From Aequorivita aurantiaca (GTDB taxonomy: Bacteria > Bacteroidota > Bacteroidia > Flavobacteriales > Flavobacteriaceae), in the NCBI RefSeq assembly GCF_030410135.1, contig NZ_JAUGQQ010000002.1:62001-126000 (forward strand): 64,000 nt of DNA, given 5' to 3'. Below the pieces are notes generated by a model. It saw only the letters and a program-made list of their open reading frames with translations. It had not been told where the DNA came from and did not search any database. The position numbers were made by a program, and so were the translations under genes. Shown here piece after piece: positions 18,471-26,283 of the stretch; the first letter of the stretch is position 1, and every line of letters starts with the position of its first letter.

Positions 18471-20441
18471 TTAGTTCCAAAACTTCATGACGTCATCAAA
18501 CTCTTTTTGGTTTCTAAAATTTTTAAAAATTGGATCGTTCACATATGATTTCCAAAGATATAAGTGACCGTTGGCCACGGCTTTTAATAGGTTTTTATAA
18601 ACGGAGTTAACATTGTTGGTTGCCGCGTAATATTGGCCAAGAGCGTAATCCACTTCGCCGAATTGATAATTGGCTCTCAAAGTTTCCAAATGGAGCAATA
18701 AATTTTCGGCATCGGCTGAGTTTCCAAGTTTAAAATTACAAATGGCAAGTTTTGCAGTAGCTTCAATATTCTTTGGTTCTTTTTGTAGCACTTCTTTCAA
18801 AGCGATTTTTGCTTTGGCCCATTCCTCTTTATAAAAATAGGCATCGGCCAACAGCATTTCAATATCGGTTTTTGGTTCAGCGTCAATTATTTTATCGAAA
18901 TATTCATTGGCCGTGGGTTGGTCATTTTTTAATAGGAACTCCTTCCCCACTTGTAAAAATAACTCCTGTGTCTGCGTGGGATTGGCAGTGAATTCAATTC
19001 TTTTTAGAAATTTGTTTAGGGCTGCAGTTTTGTCGGCTCGAACGTAAGCAGTAGCAAGTGGTCTGTTCAACATTTTTGCCTCAACCTCCTGCTGTGCGTC
19101 TTCAATAATTTGAATTGCGGAATTGTATTTTTTCATTTCAATATCTGCGTAAGCTTTTATGTAAATTCTGCTGGCGCAATCGGAACAATTTTGAAGGTTC
19201 ATACTATCCATTGCCACTGTTTTGTAAATGTCATCCACATCTTCCGGACGATTCACGTATTGTAGGGCGACGACCATCGCGGTTCGGTTTGTAATTAAAT
19301 CGAAAGGTGCAATATTGTATTCCTTTAAAATAGAATTGTACACTGTATGGTTATCACCTTTCAATAAGGCCCGATACATATTAAGAAGATTCAGCTGCCT
19401 TTTGTTGGTGTAGGAATCAGGTTTTATAAGCTTTAATAGGGAGTCGGATTTTTTAAATTCTTTTTGATTGTAGTAATGGCCAACGCGTAAAACTTTAGGC
19501 TCAAAATAGGTTGAATCTGCAGCAATTGCCTGATTTAAAAGATTAATATATGTCTGGTCGTCCGTGCTATACTTTGCCTCGAGTAGATATTTATACGCCT
19601 CATATTTTGGGGGATTTTCCTGTAACATCAACTTTTTTTGATCTTCTGTGATGAAGTAACCCGTTATCAGTTCATTTAAATCCTCAATACATTTTAAAGG
19701 ATTGTCGGCTGGACATTCCGTTGGCCTAAAGGAAAAACTGGTTTGGTTTGTTTTCCCATCCGTTAGCATTCCTTGGAATATTAAATTGTTATTTTTTAAA
19801 TAGAAATTGCCCGAAATAATCTTGCTGGGATTCAGGTATTTCTTCACAATAGTGTTATCCTCATCTTCAATATTTTTTGATTTCAGAATGCTTTTATATT
19901 CATCCACTTGATCTTGAGTGATTACCTGCGCCACATTGTTTTCCGTTATGCCATGGATTATCCAATCGGCCGCCATTTTGCTTACGATGTCATATTGCGG
20001 ATCGCCGGTATTATTGCCGAATTTTAAAACCGCAATTTTATCATTCTTCTCAATAGTGGGTGTTGCAACTATGGTGCGCTTGAAAAAATTATTGTTAACT
20101 ATCAAAAATGCGACGATTACGCATATTGAGGTTATGATTCCCAAGGCGGTGAAATACATTTTTCTAAAAGCTATTCTCTTGCTTCCCTCCTTCTCGTCCT
20201 CCTCCTCCTCTATGGTTAAGTTGACGGGGGAAATTCTCAGTTTCCAAAGAAAAAAAATGTATATCGGGAAGCAAAGAAGCAGCACAACAATAAGAAAAGT
20301 CACGGACTTTTGGGGAAGACCCAAAGGCTGCCATGTTATTGCGAGCACCTGCAAAACTACCCACGCAGAAACCACATAAATGGACAACATTTTAAAGACT
20401 TCCTTTTCATGGCACTGCTTAAAAAAGGAATTAAGCTTCAT
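18471..20441 (-). CDS. Membrane protein with FlgO/TolB-like domain and TPR repeats
   Basis: The 656-residue protein opens with the two-helix module that heads many adenylate-cyclase and CadC-type TPR proteins (FFKQCHEKEVFKMLSIYVVS, helices 17-38 and 46-66, with GLPQ between them). An acidic loop (EEEEDEKEG, 78-86) and a third helix (95-118) follow. Next comes a domain starting KIAVLKFGNNTGDPQYDI (135-152), as in FlgO/TolB-N-like sensor regions, and then at least eight TPR-like repeats (280-656). There is no cyclase, kinase or DNA-binding domain. It is the first gene of the TIR/caspase cassette and is best read as its membrane sensor or scaffold; that role is inferred. Confidence 0.78.
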   Translation of the reverse strand: MKLNSFFKQCHEKEVFKMLSIYVVSAWVVLQVLAITWQPLGLPQKSVTFLIVVLLLCFPIYIFFLWKLRISPVNLTIEEEEDEKEGSKRIAFRKMYFTALGIITSICVIVAFLIVNNNFFKRTIVATPTIEKNDKIAVLKFGNNTGDPQYDIVSKMAADWIIHGITENNVAQVITQDQVDEYKSILKSKNIEDEDNTIVKKYLNPSKIISGNFYLKNNNLIFQGMLTDGKTNQTSFSFRPTECPADNPLKCIEDLNELITGYFITEDQKKLMLQENPPKYEAYKYLLEAKYSTDDQTYINLLNQAIAADSTYFEPKVLRVGHYYNQKEFKKSDSLLKLIKPDSYTNKRQLNLLNMYRALLKGDNHTVYNSILKEYNIAPFDLITNRTAMVVALQYVNRPEDVDDIYKTVAMDSMNLQNCSDCASRIYIKAYADIEMKKYNSAIQIIEDAQQEVEAKMLNRPLATAYVRADKTAALNKFLKRIEFTANPTQTQELFLQVGKEFLLKNDQPTANEYFDKIIDAEPKTDIEMLLADAYFYKEEWAKAKIALKEVLQKEPKNIEATAKLAICNFKLGNSADAENLLLHLETLRANYQFGEVDYALGQYYAATNNVNSVYKNLLKAVANGHLYLWKSYVNDPIFKNFRNQKEFDDVMKFWN

Positions 20442-20566
20442 AATATTCGGTTAGTATCGCTAATTTACCTAAAATCAGCCAAGTTCGGCGATTTATAATA
20501 TATTTATATTCAGTAAATAACACTATTTGTTTATCTTTAGTTATTGTCTAACTAAAATTTTCAATT

Positions 20567-20680
20567 ATGCCAACAACACCTAAAAAGAACACCGAGGCGA
20601 AGCCAAAACCCGTAAAAACCCCTGCTAAGGCAAAACCGAAAGCGAAGCCGAAACCAGGGGCAGATATCCAGCCCTCTTAA
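20567..20680 (+). CDS. Small Lys/Pro/Ala-rich basic protein (37 aa)
   Basis: An ATG-started frame of 37 codons encodes MPTTPKKNTEAKPKPVKTPA followed by KAKPKAKPKPGADIQPS. Lysine, proline and alanine make up most of it, in repeated K-P/K-A units, like the tails of histone-H1-like or AlgP-like DNA-binding proteins. It is divergent from the TIR/caspase operon, 125 bases away. Translation is unproven. The biased but non-simple codon pattern (aag/aaa and cca/ccg/ccc mixed) favours a real gene over a DNA repeat. Confidence 0.5.
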   Translation: MPTTPKKNTEAKPKPVKTPAKAKPKAKPKPGADIQPS

Positions 20681-20782
20681 TAGAACCGGATGCTATCAAG
20701 GTTTCTGAAACATTAAAGATTATATGATAAGTTGCTTGCGCAGAATCTAATAAAGCTTCGAAATAGGAAAAATTCCTCAGCT

Positions 20783-21421
20783 TCAACCTTGTTTTTCTCC
20801 AATCATTTTTTCAAGGTTTTCCCTATTGGTGGACTTGCCATAAATTTTCTGATCGGGATCCATCATATGGGTATCTGCCAATCCACCGATATAAACGGCT
20901 TCAAAACCAATATCTTCAATTAATTGTTGCGTAACATTTTTGCTTTGTTCATCCTGAGCGGCAAATGGGATTGCAAGTTTGTCTGTTTCACGGAATGCCT
21001 TTTCTTTCAGATGTTCGGCATATATGGTGTTGAAGGCCTTGGCTGTTTTGGCCGTTCCAAATTTCATAGCTGTATATTCTGAAGCATTCCGATTACTGTC
21101 GCGAACTTCTTGCGCCATCTTTCCATCTCTTTCGGGATATGGGTTGGTAGCGTCAATAATTACCTTGTTTCCGTATTCCCCAGCGTAAAGTTCGGCAAGT
21201 TCGTCAATTGCCATAAAAGGCACGGCCAAAAGGTATACGTCTGCCCTTGCTTCCCATGCTTCATCGAGGGTTACGGCCTTAGAATTGCCGCCGGCATCTA
21301 TTGCCAATTGAGTTAATTTTTCGGGATGTCTGGACGTAAATAACACCTCGTGACCCGCACGCGCCCAATGCTTTCCAAGGTTTCCTCCTATATTTCCACT
21401 TCCTATTATTCCAATTTTCAT
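20783..21421 (-). CDS. NADPH-dependent F420 reductase-like oxidoreductase
   Basis: The 212-residue protein starts with a Rossmann dinucleotide motif (MKIGIIGSGNIGGNLGKHWA) and a basic residue pattern after strand 2 (FTSRHPEK), suggesting NADP. The later VYLLAVPFMAIDELAELY, VIIDATNPYPERDGK and AKAFNTIYAEHLKEKAF segments match the NADPH:F420 reductase-like / NAD-binding family that is widespread in bacteria lacking F420. Substrate is unknown. It is the third gene of a minus-strand group with a nitroreductase and a small charged protein, 20 bases downstream. Confidence 0.85.
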   Translation of the reverse strand: MKIGIIGSGNIGGNLGKHWARAGHEVLFTSRHPEKLTQLAIDAGGNSKAVTLDEAWEARADVYLLAVPFMAIDELAELYAGEYGNKVIIDATNPYPERDGKMAQEVRDSNRNASEYTAMKFGTAKTAKAFNTIYAEHLKEKAFRETDKLAIPFAAQDEQSKNVTQQLIEDIGFEAVYIGGLADTHMMDPDQKIYGKSTNRENLEKMIGEKQG

Positions 21422-21441
21422 ATTTTTTAGTTTTTTATTTG

Positions 21442-21642
21442 CTACTCTTCTTCTGAATTTAATTTTTTAAAGGTTTCTGAAATTTTCTCATTTTCTGATT
21501 TTGTTTTCATGGCTTTGTCCTTGTTCAGTTTAAGTTCACCATCACCTTTAATCTTTAATTTATCCTCTTCCACAATTTTACCAAAGTTGGAGGATTTGCG
21601 GTAATCATCCTGAAAATCCGCGTGTTTTTTGTTCTTTTTCAT
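21442..21642 (-). CDS. Small highly charged hypothetical protein (66 aa)
   Basis: I do not recognise this protein. It is 66 residues, with more than half Lys, Glu, Asp or Arg (MKKNKKHADFQDDYRKSSNF ... KISETFKKLNSEEE), no hydrophobic core and no cysteine, so it is likely disordered. It lies five bases after the nitroreductase gene and 20 bases before the F420-reductase-like gene. The tight spacing supports expression as part of a redox or stress operon. Confidence 0.55.
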   Translation of the reverse strand: MKKNKKHADFQDDYRKSSNFGKIVEEDKLKIKGDGELKLNKDKAMKTKSENEKISETFKKLNSEEE

Positions 21643-21647
21643 AATGC

Positions 21648-22259
21648 TTATTTTTTATTTTCGAAGTTTCCATTAAAGGCAAATGTGGACTGCTCCTTCC
21701 TTTCACGCAATTGTTTTAATTCCTGTTTTTTTAAATCTTCATTTAAATCATCCGGATCCCCTCCGAAATAGCCAAAAGCCACTGCAGTCGCAACATGATA
21801 ATCCTCAGAAAATTTGAATTCGGAAAGGGCTTGTTTAAATTTAACCCCAGCCATTTGGTGCACTGCAATCCCCATACTATTAGCTTGGTGGATTACATTT
21901 CCCATAAAAAGACCAAGATCGTGCAAGGCATGAAAGTTTTCTTTTTCATTTTTTTCCATGGTTTTTTTGAACGCGTTTATCCAGAGCATCTGTGCATTTC
22001 CGGCCCATGACTGATTAAAATCGTCCAAACAATTGAATATTCTATCATACATTTCAGTACCCTTTAATCCCCAAAGTACTCGCCACGGTTGAATATTCGA
22101 GGCACTTGGTGCCCATCGTCCGGCTTCTAAAATAATATGAAGCTGATTTTCAGTTATAGGCGTTTGGGCAAATGCACGTGGACTCCACCTTTTCTTTATA
22201 CTATCAAGAATTGGGTGTGCTACCGGTGTGATTTTCTGTACGGAGATTATATTTTCCAT
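21648..22259 (-). CDS. Nitroreductase family protein
   Basis: The 203-residue protein fits the FMN-dependent nitroreductase fold. Near the N terminus KKRWSPRAFAQTPI carries the conserved flavin-contacting R-S-x-R-x-F pattern, followed by GRWAPSASNIQPWRVLWG. Later GLFMGNVIHQANSMGIAVHQ and the VATAVAFGYFGGDPDDL segment close the active site. It would reduce nitroaromatics, quinones or similar compounds with NAD(P)H. It is the first gene of a three-gene minus-strand group and is divergent from the TerC gene. Confidence 0.9.
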   Translation of the reverse strand: MENIISVQKITPVAHPILDSIKKRWSPRAFAQTPITENQLHIILEAGRWAPSASNIQPWRVLWGLKGTEMYDRIFNCLDDFNQSWAGNAQMLWINAFKKTMEKNEKENFHALHDLGLFMGNVIHQANSMGIAVHQMAGVKFKQALSEFKFSEDYHVATAVAFGYFGGDPDDLNEDLKKQELKQLRERKEQSTFAFNGNFENKK

Positions 22260-22391
22260 CTTTTTCCTTTAAAAGTAACACGTTTGAAACAGCGCAAAAA
22301 GCTTTTAAAAAAGTTTTAACGAAACTCACTATTAACATTTTCTAATAGGTTTAAAATCTATTTGCTATTATTTTTACGCAAAAAACTACAA

Positions 22392-23354
22392 ATGCTACTC
22401 TGGGGAATTTTTATTGCTTTCGTTATAATATTTTTAGCTTTAGACCTGGGAGTTTTCAACCGCACCCCCCACGTCATCAAAACCAAGGAAGCGGCAATAT
22501 GGACCAGCATTTGGGTGACCGTTGCCCTTGCTTTTTCTGGGGTTATCTATTGGCTTTTCAGCGATCCGGGCTTATATGATAATCCGGAAAATTACACACC
22601 CAATGAAGCAACCTTAAAATATATTACCGGTTATTTAATTGAACTATCGCTTAGTATTGACAACGTTTTTGTAATTGCTGTAATATTTTCTTCATTCGCA
22701 ATTCCTGCTAAATACCAGCATGAAGTTTTGTTTTGGGGAATTCTTGGAGCTATCGTCTTTAGAGCGTTGATGATTGTTTTTGGAGTGGCGCTAATCAATA
22801 AATTCGATTGGATAGTATATGTTTTCGGAGCATTTTTATTGATTACGGCCTATCGAATGTTAACGCACAAAGAGAAAGAATTCGATCCAAAAAATTCAAA
22901 AATATATAGTTATATACGCAAAGTTTTTCCGATATCCTCGAAGATGGAGGGTGACAAATTTTTTATAAAAAGAATGGGCGTTCGTGCTGCCACTCCCCTT
23001 TTTGTGGCCTTAATAATTATTGAACTTACCGATATTTTGTTTGCGCTGGACAGTATTCCGGCTATACTTGCCATTACAGCAGATCCGTTTATTGTTTTCA
23101 CTTCCAATATCCTCGCAATTTTGGGGCTTCGCAGCATGTATTTTTTAATTTCAAGAATGCTCGAAAAATTTAGATATATCAATTACAGTCTTGTATTTAT
23201 TCTTGCGTTTGTTGGCGTTAAATTGATACTTTCCCATCACGTGAAATTCCCCGAATGGCTGTCTCTTAGCGTGATAGTGGTTTGTTTGGCAGGAGGGATA
23301 ATTGCTTCCATAGCCATTAATGAAAAGGATGAGGCGGACCATCTTCCTCTGTGA
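22392..23354 (+). CDS. TerC family integral membrane protein
   Basis: With the ATG at 22392 this is a 320-residue polytopic protein. The frame stays open about 30 bases upstream only through a TTG start. TerC signatures are visible: ELSLSIDNVFVIAVIFSSF early, and TDILFALDSIPAILAIT in the second half; these paired acidic motifs lie in membrane helices and are proposed metal-binding sites. Family members are linked to tellurite resistance and to manganese export, with metalation of exported proteins. It stands alone, divergent from the nitroreductase. Confidence 0.92.
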   Translation: MLLWGIFIAFVIIFLALDLGVFNRTPHVIKTKEAAIWTSIWVTVALAFSGVIYWLFSDPGLYDNPENYTPNEATLKYITGYLIELSLSIDNVFVIAVIFSSFAIPAKYQHEVLFWGILGAIVFRALMIVFGVALINKFDWIVYVFGAFLLITAYRMLTHKEKEFDPKNSKIYSYIRKVFPISSKMEGDKFFIKRMGVRAATPLFVALIIIELTDILFALDSIPAILAITADPFIVFTSNILAILGLRSMYFLISRMLEKFRYINYSLVFILAFVGVKLILSHHVKFPEWLSLSVIVVCLAGGIIASIAINEKDEADHLPL

Positions 23355-23376
23355 TTTCCCAAAATCCTATTAAAAG

Positions 23377-23408
23377 TTTGGAATGGTTTTTTGCCTATCG
23401 TATCTTTA
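23377..23408 (+). promoter_or_regulatory. Promoter of the hpf gene
   Basis: TTTG at 23377-23380 and TATCTTTA at 23401-23408 (one mismatch to TAnnTTTG) are separated by 20 bases, the expected Bacteroidetes sigma-ABfr spacing. The ATG follows 25 bases later. Confidence 0.6.
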
Positions 23409-23433
23409 AAAATCACTTATAAAACAGCATACC

Positions 23434-23736
23434 ATGAACATAAATTATGAATATCACGAGGTGACGGCCAGTCCGAGATTGGAAAGTTTTGTTGCCGAAA
23501 AATTAGATAAACTTGAAAATAAATATGACTCCATAGTTGGCGCTGATGTCTATTTCAAAAGAGAAAACACCTCTAACCCAGAAATCGGAAAAATTTGCAG
23601 TGTTCGTTTAAGTATGCCAGGAGCAACCATTTTCGCTGAATCTTCTTCCGCATCTTTTGAAGCCTCCGTCGCCAAAGTTATTTCTGAACTTCGTTCACAA
23701 CTTCAAAAACGAAAAAAAAAATTGAACGCACATTAA
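23434..23736 (+). CDS. hpf: Ribosome hibernation-promoting factor, short form
   Basis: The 100-residue protein has the HPF/RaiA beta-alpha-beta-beta-beta-alpha fold: MNINYEYHEVTASPRLESFV, a Lys-rich first helix (EKLDKLENKYD), then VRLSMPGATIFAESSSASFE and a final helix ending in a basic tail (QLQKRKKKLNAH). It binds the 30S decoding region in stationary phase and stores ribosomes. It lacks the C-terminal domain of long HPF. The downstream ArsC-like gene follows after seven bases. Confidence 0.9.
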   Translation: MNINYEYHEVTASPRLESFVAEKLDKLENKYDSIVGADVYFKRENTSNPEIGKICSVRLSMPGATIFAESSSASFEASVAKVISELRSQLQKRKKKLNAH

Positions 23737-23743
23737 AAATTAT

Positions 23744-24214
23744 ATGAAAAATATGGGAGTTATAGCACGAAATGAAAACCAATTAACCCTTATTTACAGT
23801 AGCAATACCCGGGTTGGGAAAAGAGCATACGCCTATTTAAACGGATTGGATAAGAAATTTTTGGATATTGATATATCAAAAACTAAAGTTTCCGATACTC
23901 AGTGGGTGGAAATTGCGGATGCCTTGGGAGTGAAAGTGGGTGATTTGGTAGATAAAAAAGAAGTGGAATTAGCAATTGATAGTACAACGGAATTCGGCAC
24001 AAACGATTGGTTAAAGATTATTCAAAATAATGACAAAGTTATTCAATTTCCAATAGTTATAAAGGGAAAAATCACAAGGCAAATCACGAGTTCCACTGAT
24101 TTATTGGAATATTACGAAGTTGATTCAGCGGGTTTGGAGCAAAGTCCATTAAACGATACTCCGCCCGATATTGAAAGGACTACTGAGGATGAAAACTTTA
24201 TTGAAAAGAAATGA
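23744..24214 (+). CDS. ArsC-like thioredoxin-fold protein without cysteines
   Basis: The 156-residue protein follows the ArsC/Spx thioredoxin-fold pattern: QLTLIYSSNTRVGKRAYAYL in place of the usual Y-x-x-P-x-C-x-x-x-R-x-A motif, and FPIVIKGKITRQITSS like the RPIVV segment of the family. It contains no cysteine at all, so arsenate or disulfide reduction by a classic mechanism is ruled out. A proline- and acid-rich tail ends the protein. Co-transcription with hpf suggests a stress or stationary-phase role. The gene converges on a minus-strand gene with only four bases between stops. Confidence 0.8.
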   Translation: MKNMGVIARNENQLTLIYSSNTRVGKRAYAYLNGLDKKFLDIDISKTKVSDTQWVEIADALGVKVGDLVDKKEVELAIDSTTEFGTNDWLKIIQNNDKVIQFPIVIKGKITRQITSSTDLLEYYEVDSAGLEQSPLNDTPPDIERTTEDENFIEKK

Positions 24215-24218
24215 TTAA

Positions 24219-24587
24219 TTAGTCCTTTACATCAATAGTTTCCAGAGGTTGAATCTTTGGTCTAATTTTTTTATACAATGAAAGCTGTGGTCTAGTAAGA
24301 ATATCTCCCATTTCGGCAGTTTCCTGAACCTTTAATTTATAAAGTTCGTCAAGCATTTCCTTTCCAGTTATGGAGGCTTGAATTTGGTGCTTTCTTATTA
24401 AAAACTCTGTAACTTTCTGCTGAAATAACAAGCGCTGTTCTGTTGTTAGAACAAGGTCTTCATTATAACTTTCAGTCAATTTTTCGGCTTCCTGTTCCAC
24501 ATCCCAGCTAGAATTTTGTAGATAAGGATCCTGTGAATAGGTATTCAGTGCTATAAAAAACAATAGAAAAGAAATTAAATGCTTCAT
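24219..24587 (-). CDS. Small secreted hypothetical protein
   Basis: The 122-residue protein begins with a signal peptide (MKHLISFLLFFIALNTYSQ), cleaved near residue 19. The mature part is mostly helical (SWDVEQEAEKLTESYNEDLV, LTTEQRLLFQQKVTEFLIRK, MGDILTRPQLSLYKKIRPKI) and resembles small periplasmic proteins of Flavobacteriaceae that carry LTxxQ helix-turn motifs of the Spy/CpxP style (LTTEQ). No enzyme motif is visible. It follows the biosynthetic cluster on the same strand after a 112-base gap, so it may be independent. Confidence 0.65.
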   Translation of the reverse strand: MKHLISFLLFFIALNTYSQDPYLQNSSWDVEQEAEKLTESYNEDLVLTTEQRLLFQQKVTEFLIRKHQIQASITGKEMLDELYKLKVQETAEMGDILTRPQLSLYKKIRPKIQPLETIDVKD

Positions 24588-24699
24588 GATTTCAATATTA
24601 ATTTCGAATAATATAAAAAATAAAGCACCACATCCAAAAGCTTTTAACGCTCTTTAACGGCATTATATTAAAACATTAATGAGTATAAAAACTTTGCTT

Positions 24700-24951
24700 T
24701 TAGCTAGAAATTTTTTGTTGAATAAGGATTATCGCATCATCTACATTTCGCAGTTTTTCCATATCCTCATTTTTGAATTCAATATTAAAAACATCTTCAA
24801 TATCAAGTATGATATCCACCAAATGGGCGGAATTTATATTTAGTTCACGCGTTAAGTCACTGCTTCTGTTTATTTCCTGGGCCGAAACATCTTGTGGCAA
24901 ATATGTTTTTATAATGGGTTCAAGCAATGCGAAAATCTCTTCCGAAGTCAT
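24700..24951 (-). CDS. Acyl carrier protein of the biosynthetic cluster
   Basis: The 83-residue acidic helical protein has the carrier-protein fold. The phosphopantetheine serine is S41 in ELNINSAHLVDIILDIEDVF, where the usual D-S-L is N-S-A. Helix II (HLVDIILDIEDVFNIEF) is intact. It would carry the growing acyl chain between the cluster's ketosynthase, dehydratase and reductase. It is the last gene of the operon, five bases after the ketosynthase. Confidence 0.88.
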   Translation of the reverse strand: MTSEEIFALLEPIIKTYLPQDVSAQEINRSSDLTRELNINSAHLVDIILDIEDVFNIEFKNEDMEKLRNVDDAIILIQQKISS

Positions 24952-24956
24952 AAGAT

Positions 24957-26228
24957 TTAAATTTTTTTAAAGATAGCACAAGCATTTACATCACCAAAAC
25001 CGAAACTGGCTTTGGCAATAGTTTGTAACGATGTTTTGCGCAGTTTCATCGAAATTTTTTCAGGTGAAATTATGGCAGTAATTTTTGGATGCAATACATC
25101 ACAATTGACGTTTGGAAAAATGAAACCCTCATTCAGTTGGAGAATGGATGAAACAATTTCAATACTTCCACTTGCGGCCAAACAATGACCGACCATTCCT
25201 TTTAAGGAATTGATATAAGGAAAGTCATCCCCATTCCTGTTTAAGGCGAGGCTCCAATTTTCAATCTCATCCGGATCCTTGGTGGTTGCTGTAAGATGTC
25301 CGTTTATATAATCAATTTCAGAGGCATCAACATTGGAGTCGGTCAAGGCATTTTGTATACAGTTTTGAATTGCGGTACTGTTTGGGGCAGTCATACTCCC
25401 ACCTAGTCGTTGCCCACCGGTGTTAAGGGCGCCTCCCAAGATTTCAGCATAAATTTTGGCTCCGCGTTGTTCAGCATTATCCAATGATTCTAAAATATAG
25501 GCTCCCGCGCCACTGCCCGGAACAAAACCACTTGCGCCCTGGCTCATTGGGCCCTCAACATTTTGTGGGGAATTATTGTGTTTATAGTTTGTGACTTTAA
25601 TGGCGTCAAATCCGCCCCAAATATAAGGTCCGGAATCACTTGTACTGCCGCACAACATATAGGTTGCTTTACCTTGGGCAATATGTTCATAGCCCATCAA
25701 AAGGGCTTCTGTGCCAGTCGCGCACGCAGATGAATTGGCGGTAACCCAATTTCCAGCGCCTATAATTCCAGCCAAATAAGCGCTAACGCCACTAGTCATA
25801 GTTTGCGCTACAGAGTTGCTTCCTAACCGTCGCACATTTTTGTCATCTATTTTATAGATGGCTTCCCTAAATTTTTCAACGCCACTTGTTCCACTTCCGA
25901 AAACTATTCCCATATCCCAAAATGGTGCTTCATCCATTTTTGCAATTTCCAAATTTGCATCCTTAAAAGCATCCATTCCCGCAATTATACCATACAATAT
26001 GCCACTGCTGAGGAAATTTCGCAGTTGCAGATCAGATAGATATGCACGTTTTTTTTCATCGGAAATCTCTGGCATAGCTCCCAACTGGCATGAAAAATTC
26101 AAATCCCGTAATTCTGAAAAAAAACGAATTCCAGATACACCATTTTTTATTGCATCACTAAACGGCGCAATACCCACGCCATTGGGCGAAACCACTCCGA
26201 GTCCTGTTATTACTACACGTTTTTTCAT
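24957..26228 (-). CDS. Beta-ketoacyl-ACP synthase (FabF/FabB-like)
   Basis: The 423-residue condensing enzyme starts MKKRVVITGLGVVSPNG. The thiolase-fold triad is C169 (NSSACATGTEAL), H313 (INGHLTATTKDPDE) and H350 (KGMVGHCLAASGS), so it should be active in decarboxylative chain extension. The loop around H313 (GHLTATT) departs from the common AHGTGT. Its position between the dehydratase and the carrier protein marks it as a cluster-specific ketosynthase, not the housekeeping copy. Confidence 0.9.
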   Translation of the reverse strand: MKKRVVITGLGVVSPNGVGIAPFSDAIKNGVSGIRFFSELRDLNFSCQLGAMPEISDEKKRAYLSDLQLRNFLSSGILYGIIAGMDAFKDANLEIAKMDEAPFWDMGIVFGSGTSGVEKFREAIYKIDDKNVRRLGSNSVAQTMTSGVSAYLAGIIGAGNWVTANSSACATGTEALLMGYEHIAQGKATYMLCGSTSDSGPYIWGGFDAIKVTNYKHNNSPQNVEGPMSQGASGFVPGSGAGAYILESLDNAEQRGAKIYAEILGGALNTGGQRLGGSMTAPNSTAIQNCIQNALTDSNVDASEIDYINGHLTATTKDPDEIENWSLALNRNGDDFPYINSLKGMVGHCLAASGSIEIVSSILQLNEGFIFPNVNCDVLHPKITAIISPEKISMKLRKTSLQTIAKASFGFGDVNACAIFKKI

Positions 26229-26283
26229 TTTTAAAAATTTGGGAAATTAAGGGGTTATGCGCTATTTGCCGCATTTTTTCTCT

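Larger units (their letters stand above)
14912..20441 (-). other. Candidate four-gene TIR/caspase effector operon
   Basis: Four minus-strand genes are spaced 36, 23 and 29 bases apart, with no terminator between them: membrane TPR protein, caspase/hydrolase/TPR fusion, 76-residue protein, membrane-anchored TIR protein. TIR and caspase-like domains are established effectors of bacterial immunity and regulated cell death. Joining them with a membrane sensor-like protein suggests one functional unit. This is an inference from gene content and spacing; no defence function is shown by the sequence itself. Confidence 0.6.
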
